From positions 57,941,840-58,005,839 of the forward strand of contig JAVMKO010000002.1 in the NCBI GenBank assembly GCA_032164245.1: a stretch of 64,000 nucleotides of DNA, given 5' to 3'. Position numbers and translations under genes: made by a program. Below the pieces are notes generated by a model that made no database searches, was not told the DNA's origin, and saw only the letters and a program-made list of their open reading frames with translations. Within the stretch, counting starts at the first letter, position 1, and every line of letters begins with the position of its first letter. Shown one piece after another: positions 45,782-58,135 of this stretch. This stretch comes from Sternotherus odoratus. Taxonomy: Eukaryota; Chordata; Testudines; Kinosternidae.

Positions 45782-47263
45782 ATGTGGAATTATATTGACC
45801 TCCAACTTGACATGCATCAGCAGGGTTGAAGAAGAGGAACCCACTTTATAAAAGGAGACACAAAAGAGCTAGTGGCAGTTGCTTCCATGAGATTTGGTAA
45901 AGGGGAAATAGTAAGAGTGCAAAGAGGTTTATTGCTAGCTAAACATCTATAGGATATGGCAAAAGTATAGCTGAAGAGAGAGTGAGGCACAAAGGAAGAG
46001 AAGCTATCCACGTTATAAGCAAATAGAAGAGTAGACACTTGTAAATCTGAATGACCATTAAGGTAAGCAAAACTGAGGGAAAGACAATGAACCCATTACA
46101 TGTTTTGCATCTTTACAGGCAGAAACAGTAAGTTAAGAGAAGTTAATGTACAGGAATGGGAGTTTCTGCTATTCCACCCAGTTTAGTACTATACATCATC
46201 ACATTCTTCAGTACCTGAGTCAGGCTCTCACTGAGTATAAACCAAATTGAACCAAGCCAATTCATACCAGCTGAGGATCTAGTCCTGTGTTAATTGTGTG
46301 TATTTTTATAGCTATACATATACACATATGCACATACATATCGTGTTCATGTGTACAGTATAAATATATATACTGATTTACTCACATCTTCCAGTACAGT
46401 AGCTGATTTGAAGATATTGTATCTGTACAATGAAATTGGGAGAGTGGGAGGTTGACTCACACTCTGCTTGCTGACAGATACTACAGCACCACAATGTAAG
46501 GAAATAAAGTAATGCACAAGCTGTGAGGTCTCTTTACAGCAACCAATACAAGGTTCTTCCTGACCCTAAATAGCACCTATATTATAGAAATGCTGAGCTG
46601 TTCTTATTTTAGGTTAGTTGTACAGGATTTCAGTGACACCCTTCCACCTTTCAGAAAATTGTCATTTATAATTGAGTCTTTGATATGTTTTTTCCCCTCT
46701 GTTTTTTGCTACTTACCCAGATTAATTAAGTGGGTAGATATAAACAGCACATTGTTCTTCAAGGCTATTTTCTGGGTTAAGCATGTCCTGGGTTAACGAC
46801 TCTTAAAAAACAAACACGTAACAAACATAATAGTTTCTGAATAGAATGTATGAATTGGCCTTTATTTAATGTAGTATATTAAACAGTTCCTGGCTTACTG
46901 CAGACCATACATTCTAGAAGTATCATTTCCAGTTACGCAGACAGAGAGTGTTTCCACTTGTTTGGACTCGATGTCATGTTTTGTTTGCTTGTATAAATAC
47001 AACCGCTAAACAGCAATTCTGCACCTAAAAATATTCTTAGTTAGAGGGGGAGATTCAGGTAAAACAGATTTTTCCCAAACATCCAAAAAAAAAATTTGCA
47101 CCACAGCGAATAATAAGCATTTCTTTAAGAGCTAACTGCTGTATGTCCAGACAAAAAGAACAAGCAAGACCATCTGCACTAGCCCATCTGGAAACTTCCA
47201 CAAATGTTGCCCTACATACACAAAATTAATTTTCCCTATTCCTATTACTCAATATTCTGTGAA

Positions 47264-47377
47264 ACACATTAAAGACAGGGAGCATTACACATCTGGATTA
47301 AACACATTAAAGACATGGAGCATTACACATCTGGATTAAACACATTAAAGACAGGGAGCATTACACATCTGGATTAA
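47264..47377. repeat. 38-bp tandem repeat, three copies
   Basis: Units start at 47264, 47302 and 47340 and begin ACACATTAAAGACAGGGAGC; the middle unit differs by one base (ACATGG). High identity implies recent expansion. Confidence 0.97.
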
Positions 47378-48439
47378 AGGTGGCCTTTTACCCAGTCCTG
47401 GCTGAATACTAGGCCTTTTCCGTACTAGTAATTTGGTTAAAACCACATACTAGGGCAGTACCACCAATGACAATATTAGTGAAGACTGGCCACCAGTGGC
47501 TGTTAGCGTTTTAAGCAGAGTTTTCTCAAGGTTAGATGATGCAGTGTTAGAAACTACAATGGCTAAAATGCTGGAAGTCAGTGCATACTAACGTTACTAT
47601 CATTGGAACTGTACCAATGAAGATACAAAGGGGGAGATTTTTAACCTAAATATTAGCACATACAAGGCACTCTGGAAACCAAGTTGTTAAAAGGGCTAGT
47701 AAAATCATACTATATTAATTTTTTGCACATAGCAAAACATTTGTAAAGATTTTGCAGTACCACATTTTGCCTGAATATTATATAATTTCACAAACTCATC
47801 ACCATTTCCTAAAGTCTGGGGACCCTTTCATGAAATTACACAATTATTTTTGTAAACTTGGAAGCTTGATGTAGGCGTTGGCATAGTTAGCCCCACAATT
47901 GTACAGGTAACTTGGTGGTTCTCATTTTTAAGCTATGCACTTCCTCTAAGAAAATACTTTTACATTTTAAAATAACATATCTGAATATTTTTTTAAGTTA
48001 CTTGGTTAATTACAGTTTATGTCAGTCCTGCATATAATCTGTCTGGTTTTCTCAGGACATAGTCACTAACATGACACAATAGTTGTGGTCTTGTGGGAAA
48101 TAAAATCTCTTTCTCTCTCTCTGCCCATTAGCATCAGTACTGTAAAAGCCAATCCTCTTCATTCTGCATCTTTAGTGTCAGATTTAACTTCCCTTAATAC
48201 ATTTCTCTGCCTGCCTGCATCACTCTCAGACATCCCATTAATCTGTTGCTGTTTGATGAAGAGCTTCTCTCTCTCTTTTTAGCAAAATGTTCTCCTCATC
48301 CTTAGTTTATTTTCAGAATCGTTAATATGGTATGGAAGCATTTTGGGATTAGTTATGATCTTTCTTTAGACTATCTTGCCAAATTGCTGATTGCAGTTCA
48401 GTGGTGGTATTATGATAATAGTGCCTGAAGGCTTAATTT

Positions 48440-48655
48440 TGCTGAAAGCTCTACAACTGTTTAGGGAGAGACAGTCCCTGCCCCAAAGAGCTTACAATCT
48501 ATACAGATGAGACAGACAAAGGGCAGGTTGGGAAACAAAAGCAAAGAGACTTGCTCAAGGTCACCCAGAAGATTGGTGGCAGAACTAGGAATAGAATCCC
48601 AGTCTTTTAGCCTCAGTCTAGTGCCCTCTTCACCAGAACATAGACTGCCTCTCAT
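48440..48655. repeat. L3/MIR-like repeat
   Basis: CAGTCCCTGCCCCAAAGAGC, then TTGCTCAAGGTCACCC, then GGAATAGAATCCCAGTC and AGACTGCCTCTC follow the order of the amniote L3/MIR-type repeat. Confidence 0.7.
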
Positions 48656-49820
48656 TTATGCCTCCCAGTTCATACAAAACTAGGTCTCCATTTTATTTAG
48701 AAAGGCTGCTAATTTGGAAGAAGTACCAGGCAGGTGCCCTTCTATACTCATTTCTTATTCTTGAATACTTCTTATAGGTAGTGTTGATCTGTTTCCAGCC
48801 CTGCTAGGATATTCATAGTAGCATTACATCAGCTTGTTTGTACAAACACTCCCAGACTAGTAAACTTGACACCTATCCTTACAGAGCTACATGTACAAAC
48901 CCTGGCACATGATCAAGCAAAGGTCTGATCTTGTAATCCTAGCACAGGAAAACTTTCCAGTAACTGAGTAAATGGGCAGTTTGCCTGACTAAGAAGTGCA
49001 AGATTTGGCCCACACAGTTAATTTATTTATTTCAAAACATATAAAAAGAAAAGCTGAAAATCCTCAGTCAAACTTCAGACCAATGGGATGGGGCTAGAGG
49101 GCAGTGATATAAATGATGGAATTGTAACTATGTATAATGACAAGATGATCAATTTTATGATCGCAAGGGGAGAGTTTGAAGATATGCCTGAAATCATAAG
49201 GAGACCAGGAGTCATTATTTTATTTCAAAAAATGGAATTGGAAATTCTAAAGTAATGCTCCCTAGACTTTAAGAACTGCCCTGGAACAGACTGGCACGAG
49301 GGGAAAAAAATCCTGAGACTGCTCATACCAAAGTGAGCATGTTGACATTTTCATGTGGTTCACTAACTTTTCTTTATGGCGTCCATAAATTCAGCCTGTT
49401 ATAATTACTGTCAATAAAAGTAATGAAATTACAGGCTGCTCAACAAAAGGAATATCAATCTGTAGCTTTTCATTAGGTCAGTAAGACCTTAATTTATCAT
49501 AGGTATACTTTGTGTAAGGCAGGGGTTTGGCTCTCCATTTGTAACTGTTGTAATTTCTTAAAGTTACATTCCAGAAATGTTCCATATATTGATTCTGCTT
49601 GTTTGATCACAAATAGGCTTCTGATGCTAAGCAGAACTTCAAGAAACTGGCAAAAAAAAAAAAAAAAACAACTCAGACCAGCTTCAATTCTGGAGTTAAG
49701 TATAAAATATAGTAGCAGTTCAAAAACAAAATGAACCAACTTTTAATGACTTCTCACTGAGAAAAGTGCCCATCCTTCTGAAAGCTGTTTGTAAGGAATG
49801 CCTTAATATACCAGAATGAA

Positions 49821-49910
49821 TGTTTACTGTTTTCTGCTTGTCATGAAACTAAGATGGTATGGTATGGGACGATCCACATTAGTTTCCTGACAAGTAGAAA
49901 ACAGTAAACA
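49821..49910. repeat. 30-bp stem hairpin with 26-30-nt loop
   Basis: Arm 49823-49852 pairs with 49879-49908; the plus-strand RNA would have one G-U wobble and one U-C mismatch in about 30 bp. The shape is miRNA-precursor-like, but a tiny foldback transposon is equally possible. No conservation information is available. Confidence 0.7.
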
Positions 49911-50130
49911 GTAAATACAAACTATTCAGTAAGAAAAGTGGACAATGTGGAGAGTGTTGTATTATGTTCATTTCCTTTTATTTGAGATGCAACATTTTTT
50001 ATAACCAACCTGAGGTACTGCAAAGCCTTCTATGCAGGATCTTTAGTAAAAGCTTGAGCAGCACAAATTCACAAAGCAAAGCAATGCAACCATTTATAAT
50101 CTTGTCTGTTAGTACATAGAAAACACCCAC

Positions 50131-51424
50131 TGTGATGTTGCACTCGCATGATTTTATGAAATATGCTAATGAGTGTGAATATAATGTAACTGGAATATGC
50201 TGCATGCAAAAGGTCTCTTGTAAGGTATCATTACAAATCTTATAATCTACTGAGTATTGTCATACAATTTATATAAATTTATCATTCTTCTATCTGAAAC
50301 TGGGACTATAAAATGCAACTGTGAGGTCCTATTGTACTTATGCAAAGTGTGGGCCATTAATGGTGGTTTAGAATCTTGATGCGACAAAGAACAATGTAGC
50401 ACCTTATAGACTAACAGATGTTTAGGAGCATAAAGTTTTGTGGGCAAAGACCCACTTTTTCCCAGGAAATCTTGGTCTCCTAAACATCTGTTAGGTGCTA
50501 TAAGACTCTTTGCCACTTTTACAGATCCAGACTAACGCGGCTACCCCTCTGATACTAGAATCTTGATGGCTCCCATCGACTAGGACAATTGGTTGTAATT
50601 GGCTGTGTTTATGTGCAAGCCTTCCTGTGAGTCAGGCCAGGAAGAATGAAGGTTTGGGGTCTCACAGGGCATGTGACCATGTCACCTGATACTGGAATCC
50701 ATCTTAAACCTGGTGATTTTCCATTTAGAAAGAGGGGTGAGGATCCAAAGAAACAAAAGATTCCCACCTTGTGCCAAATATATATAAGGGGGTGGAACAG
50801 AACAAAGCAGGCTACAGTCATGAGAAATCCCCTGGATACCAACTGAGCTAGAACAAGGATTGTACCAAAGGAAAAGATTGGGCCCAGACTAGGAAAGAGT
50901 CCAGTCTGTGAAAGAAGCTTATTGGAACATATCTGAGGGTGAGATTTTATCTGTAATTAGTTTCTTAATATATTAGGCTTAGACTTGCGTGTTTTTGTTT
51001 TATTTTGCTTGGTAACTTACTTTGTTCTGTCTGTTATTACTTGAAACCACTTAAATTCTACTTTTTATATTTAATAAAATCACCTATGCTTATTAATTAA
51101 CCCAGAGTAAGTAATTAATACCTGGAGGAGCAAACAGTTGTTCATATCTCTCTATCAGTGTTATAGAGGGCGGACAATTCATGAGTTTACCCTGTATAAG
51201 CTTTATACAGAGTAAAACAGATTTATTTAGAGTTTGGATCTGATTAGGAACTGGGTATCTGGGTTAAGTCTACAGCTTTGGGGGACGTGGTCCAGAGCTG
51301 GGTCTGTGTTTCCAGCAGGCTAGTATGTCTGGCAGGCTAGTGTGTCAAGAAGGCAGGGTCCTGAAGTCCCATGCTGGCAGGGGAAAGGGACTCAGAGCTA
51401 GTCTCTGTGACTGAACCCATCACA
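50131..51424 (+). mobile_element. Solo LTR with nested dispersed repeat
   Basis: Perfect 7-bp inverted ends TGTGATG and CATCACA, with flanking CCCAC (50126-50130) and CCTAC (51425-51429). TATA-like TATATAAG lies at 50781-50788, AATAAA at 51073-51078, and a TGTATAAGCTTTATACA hairpin near 51202-51218. Without the nested insert the LTR would be about 1.1 kb. No internal genes remain. Retroviral or gypsy class not determined. Confidence 0.85.
50382..50555 (-). repeat. Chelonian dispersed repeat, copy 3, nested in LTR
   Basis: Flanked by identical TAGAATCTTGATG (13 bp; 50369-50381 and 50556-50568), one copy being LTR sequence, so the insertion site is exact. It contains an internal inverted duplication of the CTAACAGATGTTTAGGAG block (near 50411 and 50477). 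Confidence 0.85.
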
Positions 51425-52017
51425 CCTACAATTCTCCTTATTTTATTCTGTGAACAACAGAAGAAGAGCCCTACTCTACAGACAAAGTGATTAATACTGT
51501 CTGACTAGCAGAAAAGGATCTTTCTGGCCTCAGAATTTAATTCCCAATCAGCCTTGGAGCAATATGACACCTACTGAAATTTCCTATTTGAAATTTTGGG
51601 TAACCTTTTCAAGTTACTAAGTGACTTAGGCACTTGGGATTCCAAGTCTCACTGAAAGTCAATGGGTCTTAAGTACTTAAGCACTACTGAAAATTGTAAC
51701 CATCCTCTTTTGAAAGGTAAATTGTTTTTGCAACAGGTGACTAAAGCACAATCTGTGGGACTCCCACTTTGCTCAAGAGAATTTCACTTATTTACTCTTC
51801 TTGAACTTCCTCACCTTGTTTAAGTAAAGAGACAAAACTTTGGTAATTGACAACCAGCCAGCACAAACTTATATCAGCAGTTCGATCTCTCCACAAAATT
51901 GTTTGCATTACCATAGCAGCTAGGACTCCTTGTCACGAACCAGGACCGCACTATGCTTAGGTGCTGTAATAATGAACTGTTGACCTGCTGAATATGTAGC
52001 AGCTTAATCATACACTC

Positions 52018-52255
52018 AGGCCTTGTCTGCACTGGTGATTTCAGTCATCTGTGTAGCAGCAATGGTGCAAATCCTTAGTGTAGGCTGGCAAAGCCACAAT
52101 CTTCAGCACAGTGAGTTTACCTTAGCTTCAAGATCTGTAAGTGGCATCGACATAAATCACTGCTTTACGCACTAGCCGTTTACACTGGTGTGGCTATACA
52201 AATGCCTGACCACAGATGGCTGTACCCAGGCCTCTATCCAGTGTAGAAAACACCT
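52018..52255. mobile_element. Harbinger-like MITE
   Basis: Left AGGCCTTGTCTGCACTGG mirrors right CCAGTGTAGAAAACACCT at 13 of 18 positions. Non-coding, 238 bp. Confidence 0.6.
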
Positions 52256-54311
52256 TTGTAATAGAGAAAAAACTATCTCCCACTTCTTCTCCACCTAGTT
52301 AGCTCAGAATGGATTATATCTAAAGTGGGTTTGCTTAACATCTATCAGCCACACTGCTGGAGAGAGGTTTCTTCTGAGCTGTGCAAGAGGAAACATTGGT
52401 AACATGCTCTTTATGGTTTAAGTTTCATGAAAATAAGGATTTTGAGCCAGATTCTCTGTTGCACTCCATCTTGTATAGACATTTATATTATATCAGTACA
52501 AAATGGGTGTCAAGTGCTATCAGATCAGAATTAGTTGTGTTAAACACTTACTATGAGTAAGGGAAATGATTATATACATAAGGTGCAGGGCAGTGAAAAA
52601 TCAGACCCTTTAACTTGGGGGGGAAAACACAATCAAACTGATGACACCACAGGTTTTTCTCCCTCTGATGCTGTTCCTGAACAAGAGAAATCTGGCCAGA
52701 TCTCCAGGTGTGGAGGGAAATCAACATAAGTGAGCACAGTGGTACTGCTATTTATTTTGGCTACAGTCTGTGTGGCTGGTAAATCTGAGCTCTAGTCCTC
52801 CTACCACTTAGTGCTGTTACATAGCTTGAGTAATTAATTTTGAGTCTTTGCCCTGGTATTAAATTCATTTTGCAATGGAGGATTCTGTGTATCTCTGCCT
52901 TTCCCCAAGATATGTGGATGTGTCTCCTTTCCCTCTTAGCAACAGCGGCCGTTGAAGTCAAGGAGACTTTCAGGTGTTGTGCACCTGTCAAGATCGGCCC
53001 TGAACTAATTAATTCTTAAGGAAGCAAACCAGATAAAATACCAGGAACCAACCCAGGGTTAATATAGAGATTTTCTGAAGTTTCACCAAGCATCTCTTTT
53101 ATTAGTCAACTGGAACAAGTTGTTTGACTTCTACAGTTCACACACATTTCCCAGGAGCCAATTAGGAGACATTTCCATTCACAGAGAATTGTAAGTCATT
53201 TAAATCATAGCAGTGTACAAGATTGTTGTTGTGATAGTCAACTGTTCCACTTCAGATCTAGAACCCACCCATATGCAAATCTATCACTGCCCTTACCCAG
53301 TGGGAAAGGGGAAATAATATGTCTGGGGCTTGTTTCATTCAGTGTAATTTGTTCATATCTATCGTTGTGGATGATTTGAAAAGATTCCTTGGTGAGGAAG
53401 TTCTCTTTCTCTTTCTGTGTATTTTTTAAACACTCCAAGGCCATGAATCTAAGAAACAGAGGCCTGCACCAAAATCTAAGCCACAATTCCCCTCAAATAT
53501 TGGGGAAGCTCAGAACTGGATTTAAGCATTCCGGCTTCTCTATTAAAAACAGCTTCATAAAATGCAGCTTTGTCTTGCTCCTTGGGAAGGCAATAAGGGA
53601 GTGCAGAGCTCCCGGAGGAGGGAAGGCTTCATGCTGCTCTTCTGAAAGCCTTCTGGTTGATGAAGGAGGGGCGCTGACAGCTCTGAAAGGACTAGTAACC
53701 CCCTTTCCTCTTGGCCAGAGAATGGTACTCATGGTTGCTGACAACCAGCAGTGTTGCAAAGGAGTAGAGGACAAGTGCATGAAAAATATGGGACAAAGCT
53801 TATTTTTAAAGGGAGGCCACCTCACAAGTGTTCATGGTGCAAAACCATGCAGCTGTATTATAGTGCATGATCCCGTGCATGATTATTGCTTGAAAACATT
53901 TTTTATCTAATCATCAATTGCTTCTCAACAGCTCTTTATGGGACATAAGGCCCCAAAATTAAGAGACAGGCATTAAAGACCAGGTAAGTGGTCACTCTAC
54001 CAGAGAATGTGTGTGCTAGTTAAATGGAGGAACAGGAGGATACCTTTAGGGTTCTGGAAAAGATGGTGAAGGGCCCTTGAGGGAGGGAGTGGAGCTCGAT
54101 TCTGAAAGTTTTTAACATATTCACATGCACTCCAGATTTTTTTTTCCAGATCAGGCTCCTATGCCAAGAATCTCTCAGAAAGCTTTTGCTTTTCCTAGGC
54201 ATAGGCTTTGGGGCTTGGGAGAATTTATCAGGAATGATCATATTAAAAACACTGGGTTATGTCCTCAGATAATTATTTAATTTAGAACAATGAGGCTGTG
54301 TTTGAAAATTA

Positions 54312-54422
54312 GACCTGTCACTTTAAAATATGCCTGCTCCTGATTTAACACCGAGTCATGGCACAAGACCCAGTTTCAAAATTACATCAGGATGAGAGCA
54401 GTGTATTTTAAAGTGACAGGTC
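54312..54422. mobile_element. Palindromic 111-bp MITE
   Basis: GACCTGTCACTTTAAAATA and its exact reverse complement form the ends; pairing continues with gaps to about 35 bp per arm. No clear target duplication. Superfamily unknown. Confidence 0.75.
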
Positions 54423-55666
54423 AAGTGAACCTCAGAGCTTCAAATGAAATTGTTATTTTGTGGACTTCATCAAAAACAGATATTTCTTTAAACAAAAACA
54501 AAAACCAATAGCTCCCTTTCTCAATAGGCATCCTAAAGCCTCATAGGTTTCCTCCTAGGAAAAGAAAGGAACCCACAACGTAGCTTGAAAGTGGAAGCGG
54601 ATCATCATTATTTATATTTCAGCAGTTTCTAGGAGCCACAGTCATGGACATGGAACCCCACTGTGCAAAATGCTGTATAAACACCGAACAAAGACAGTCC
54701 TGCGCACAGAACTTACAATCTAACCTTTGCTAGAAGGTAAAAAACACACCCTAACAGAGTTTGTTCTTCCAACATGGAATCTAAGGTCAACAGCATACTG
54801 TAGTTCTGCTCATTACTATACAGGGTGTGAAATTCTGGAAATGTGTTACTTACCATTGTAGAATATAATTTCTCTAACTGATTGCTGTTGAGGAATACCT
54901 GTGCCATGGAAAGTATATTTGAAAAGAGGAACCTAAGTACAGTAACAGAACTTTCGAGTCTTTCTATATATTTTTCATGACCTAAAGATGTACACAAGGA
55001 ATGCTAAAGTCTGAAGTCTCTCTAGTGCCATAAAGAGTGCGTGGTAGGTAACTTAAAGCCAACATTTGTGCAGTTGCTTAAGATGTTAGTTGGACATTTT
55101 GTAGGGATGTTCCATATTAGGGCTTGTATAATGATGGTCATCATGGTTGCCACAGGGTATTGAACCCAGGATGTCTGATAAAGAATGAGACTCTCTGTCT
55201 TGAACTAAAGGATTAAGTCCCCTAAACTTTCACCTATCACAGGCTCATATCCTCTGTGGATCAGGCCAAGAGAGGAGGATACATATCAGACACTGAACAA
55301 ACTGCTGCCTCTCCACTTGTTCTATTACTTTAACATTATCCCATTTTATTCTCATATCATTCTGTAACTACCATATTTTATCAGCATCTCTGAACAGTAT
55401 ACAAACAGCCCCTAGGATTAGATACCATCCACCACTCAGGTAGGGCTAAATTGGCACTGTCCCAAAGAATCAGATTCATTGATTTCAATGGGAGTGGAGT
55501 GTGCTCAGCATTTTACATGAAGTGGAAGGTGCTTAGCAGTTTGGAAGAAGCATTCAACACCTCATAAGCTCACCCCTTGGTCCTTTCTTTTACAGACAGT
55601 AATTGGAACTGGATGGTAATTTTAACTCTGTTCAGCTTGAAGACATAGGGCCAGACCAAGATCTCA

Positions 55667-55942
55667 AGGCTTGTTTATATGAGCATTTAGTTCATAGCAA
55701 ACTGGGGTGTAAATCTAGCCTGCACTAGCCTGCCATGGTCTAACGTGCCATTCACCCTGCTGATCCACATTAACAGTCTGCTAATGCACTATGATGTAAT
55801 CCTCTTTCAAAGATGGATAGAGCTAAATGCTCTAGTCAACTGTTAATGCATAGCGTACACACGAACAGTTGGAAAGCAGGATAGTGCAGGGTAGATTCAC
55901 ACCCCAGCCTGCCACGGTCTAACTGTTCACATAGACAAGCCC
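55667..55942. mobile_element. PIF/Harbinger-like MITE with TCA duplication
   Basis: Left AGGCTTGTTTATATGAGC and right GTTCACATAGACAAGCCC mirror each other and the arms extend about 50 bp. Flanking TCA at 55664-55666 and 55943-55945 fits a 3-bp PIF/Harbinger duplication. Non-coding. Confidence 0.7.
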
Positions 55943-56637
55943 TCAGTTATTCCTGTATAAATCCAGAATTGAAATCAATAGTGTTACTTCAGATTTACAC
56001 CTATGCGACTGAGATCAGAACCAGTCCCTAACAATGTAAGAAATTGTTTTACATTTCTTTGCCAATGGGAATTTGGCCTGTAAGACCTGCTTTGTTATAC
56101 AACAGATGATCCAAACCGTTCAGATAGTGAAAAGATAGACAAGATATGTTGTGCTGACATGACACGTTCACTGCACATCCTCTGGCATGCTGACCCCTCC
56201 TCCCCCAATTTTCTAGACAACACATAAACAAGTGTCCTTTCACAGAAAGGACAGAATGGCTCCAGTCCCTGACCATAGCTCTCAGTAACAAAGCAGGGAA
56301 GTGAAAACTCCAGTTTATTTACAAAGCGTACGTGCTACAAGTGACAGAGATAAAGACCTTTCCCACAGGGAATTCAGGGAGTCTATTAACATGTACCCCT
56401 GCTATACTCCCTTTGCTTTGTGGTTTTGTAATAACGACAGAGGTTTGTGTACACACAAACCCATATAGATGTCTATATGCCTACATGCCAATAGTAACTT
56501 CTGACCCCAGTTAAAGAAGGCTTCACATCCACCCAGAGAAGGAAGAAGAAATTCCTCCATCCAGTGAATGAGGCAGAGAATGGGGTTGGACAAAATAGAG
56601 AGAGACTTTTTTGGCCCAATAGCTTTATGGGTGAAAC

Positions 56638-58135
56638 CAGGGCTGGATTTAGCAAAAGGCGACTCTGGGTTACCGAGGCATGGGGGTGCCTGGCATGGGA
56701 TGCTGTTTGTTGTTAGTGACAAATGGGAAAATGTTTGAAGTAAAATGTTTCAGGTGCTCCGAATGTGGATTTACTTTTCACTAATCTCCCAGAATGTTCT
56801 AGACCTATGTAGAATCACATAGAACCTCCCAGACTTTCTGAGAACCACATTCCCCTTGAACCACCTAGAATGTTGTCAGCCATGCCCTCATGGGTATAAA
56901 AGGGGCTAGGTATCACCTGTCAGGGGGCTATAAGAATGAAGTGACCCCCCCAGCTGTGATATTGTGAACCTTGTTTTATTGTGTAATTGTGAGAGTGTAT
57001 GTATGTTTTAAGACTAGAAGAGTGTAAGTAATATGAGATGCCAGAGATATCTATCAAACCCCTATTTATGCAACAATACAAAATAAATACTGTTGCTTCT
57101 TTTGCTATGCTTAACACGTAGTGTTTGATGACTTTCAAAAATTACAGAACATAGACTTTTACTGTCCCTAATACTGTCTGCTTTTCCCCTTAGAAAATAA
57201 AAGATGTCCCCAAAGAAGCCTTCAGGAGCTCAGTATAAAAAGCAAAAAGCTCAATTGCAATCTAGTTTGCAACAAAGGTTAAATCTGATGGGAAAATATC
57301 TGAAACAGAACAACATAGACTGGGCTTTAAGCAGTAGCAATCATCCCAGTGTGGAAGAAATTGAGAAGAGAAGCATACATGATGGAAATCCTATTACTAA
57401 GGAATTAGCAGATTTACCTGAAGATAACAATGGAAATATGAGAAAAGTGATGGAGAATTGTCTAGTTTTCCTCGGCGACATAAAGGAGAGTGATGATAAA
57501 GAAGAATATGGCTCACATGAAAAAGAGAGTAATGACAAAGAAAAATCTGGTTTGCATGAAAAGGAGAGAAATTCTAAAGAAGAATCAGCCTTGCTGATCA
57601 CAAAAATAGCAGTGAGAAAAATTGCACACCACAAATTGATACATCAGATCCAGCTTTAAGGCTGGCGATCCTAAACTCTGCTGATATCAATCATACAATT
57701 TTGATCTGAGCCGAGCAAAAATGAGGATATAACATTTCCAGTACATGACCAGAGGCAACCCTTCTCAAAAATCAGTGAAAGAGTGCTTGAGAATGGTGAA
57801 AAAATATATCAAAGTGGGCTTGCTTACTTAAAATCAACTGACAAAGTGTTCTGTGGTTCTTCCAAATTATTTTACAAGAATGCAAAATCAGTGCTTGCAC
57901 TTTCTGGGTACAATTACTGGCACAATTTAGCTGATTCTCTGAAGCTACATGGAAAGTCACCCAGCCATTTTACGGCCTACTCCAAATGGATGGAAGTCAA
58001 GTCCAGGCTAAAGCTGAATAAATGCACAGATGCAGAAAACCAGTGCGTTATTAATGTAGAAACCCAGCATTGGAGGAATGTGCTCAATCTGATCTCAATT
58101 ACCCTCTTCCTTGCAAAGATAATTTGGCTTTCCAG
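56638..58135 (+). mobile_element. hAT transposon, 3' truncated
   Basis: Starts with a hAT-like terminus (CAGGGCTGGATTTAG), has a TATA box (TATAAAAG) at 56895-56902, then the transposase reading frame from 57204. Similarity to hAT transposase ends near 58135, where unrelated sequence begins, so the catalytic RNase H-like and dimerisation regions are absent. Confidence 0.65.
57204..58135 (+). pseudogene. Broken hAT transposase N-terminus (TTF-type/ZMYM1-like)
   Basis: The frame opens MSPKKPSGAQYKKQKAQ, a common start for this hAT group. An acidic linker holds three 13-residue repeats (KESDDKEEYGSHE, KESNDKEKSGLHE, then a worn third). After a stop at 57657-57659 and more stops, a second frame (57783-58178) carries VLENGEKIYQSGLAYLKSTD, SALALSGYNxWHNL-like and KSPSHFTAYSKWME stretches of the TTF-type zinc-finger domain. 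The usual C-x-C-C zinc ligands are reduced to CGSS. Identification is from family knowledge; the coding region is dead. Confidence 0.75.

Larger units (their letters stand above)
45790..50125. other. Intergenic with worn repeats, no gene seen
   Basis: AT-rich. Contains a TA/CA-rich tract around 46300-46380, a three-copy 38-bp tandem at 47264-47377, an L3/MIR-like fragment at 48440-48655, an A17 run at about 49653-49669 and a long hairpin at 49821-49910. No exon recognised. Confidence 0.45.
51430..56637. other. Intergenic, no gene seen
   Basis: AT-rich, with MITEs at 52018, 54312 and 55667 and an L3/MIR-like piece at about 54600-54725. The 173-codon frame at 53389-53910 (plus) shows no known domain. 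The repeat-poor stretch 53030-53230 could be regulatory. Confidence 0.45.

Noticed and set aside
47264..47377. CRISPR-like repeat pattern
   Set aside because: Three contiguous 38-bp units with no spacers; a simple tandem repeat in a vertebrate genome.
53389..53910. 173-codon plus-strand frame
   Set aside because: No recognisable domain, no splice context, and another frame overlaps it on the other strand.
56880..57075. Separate LTR (TATA box then AATAAA) before the hAT transposase
   Set aside because: No TG...CA ends or target duplication were found; it is better read as the promoter region of the hAT element beginning at 56638.
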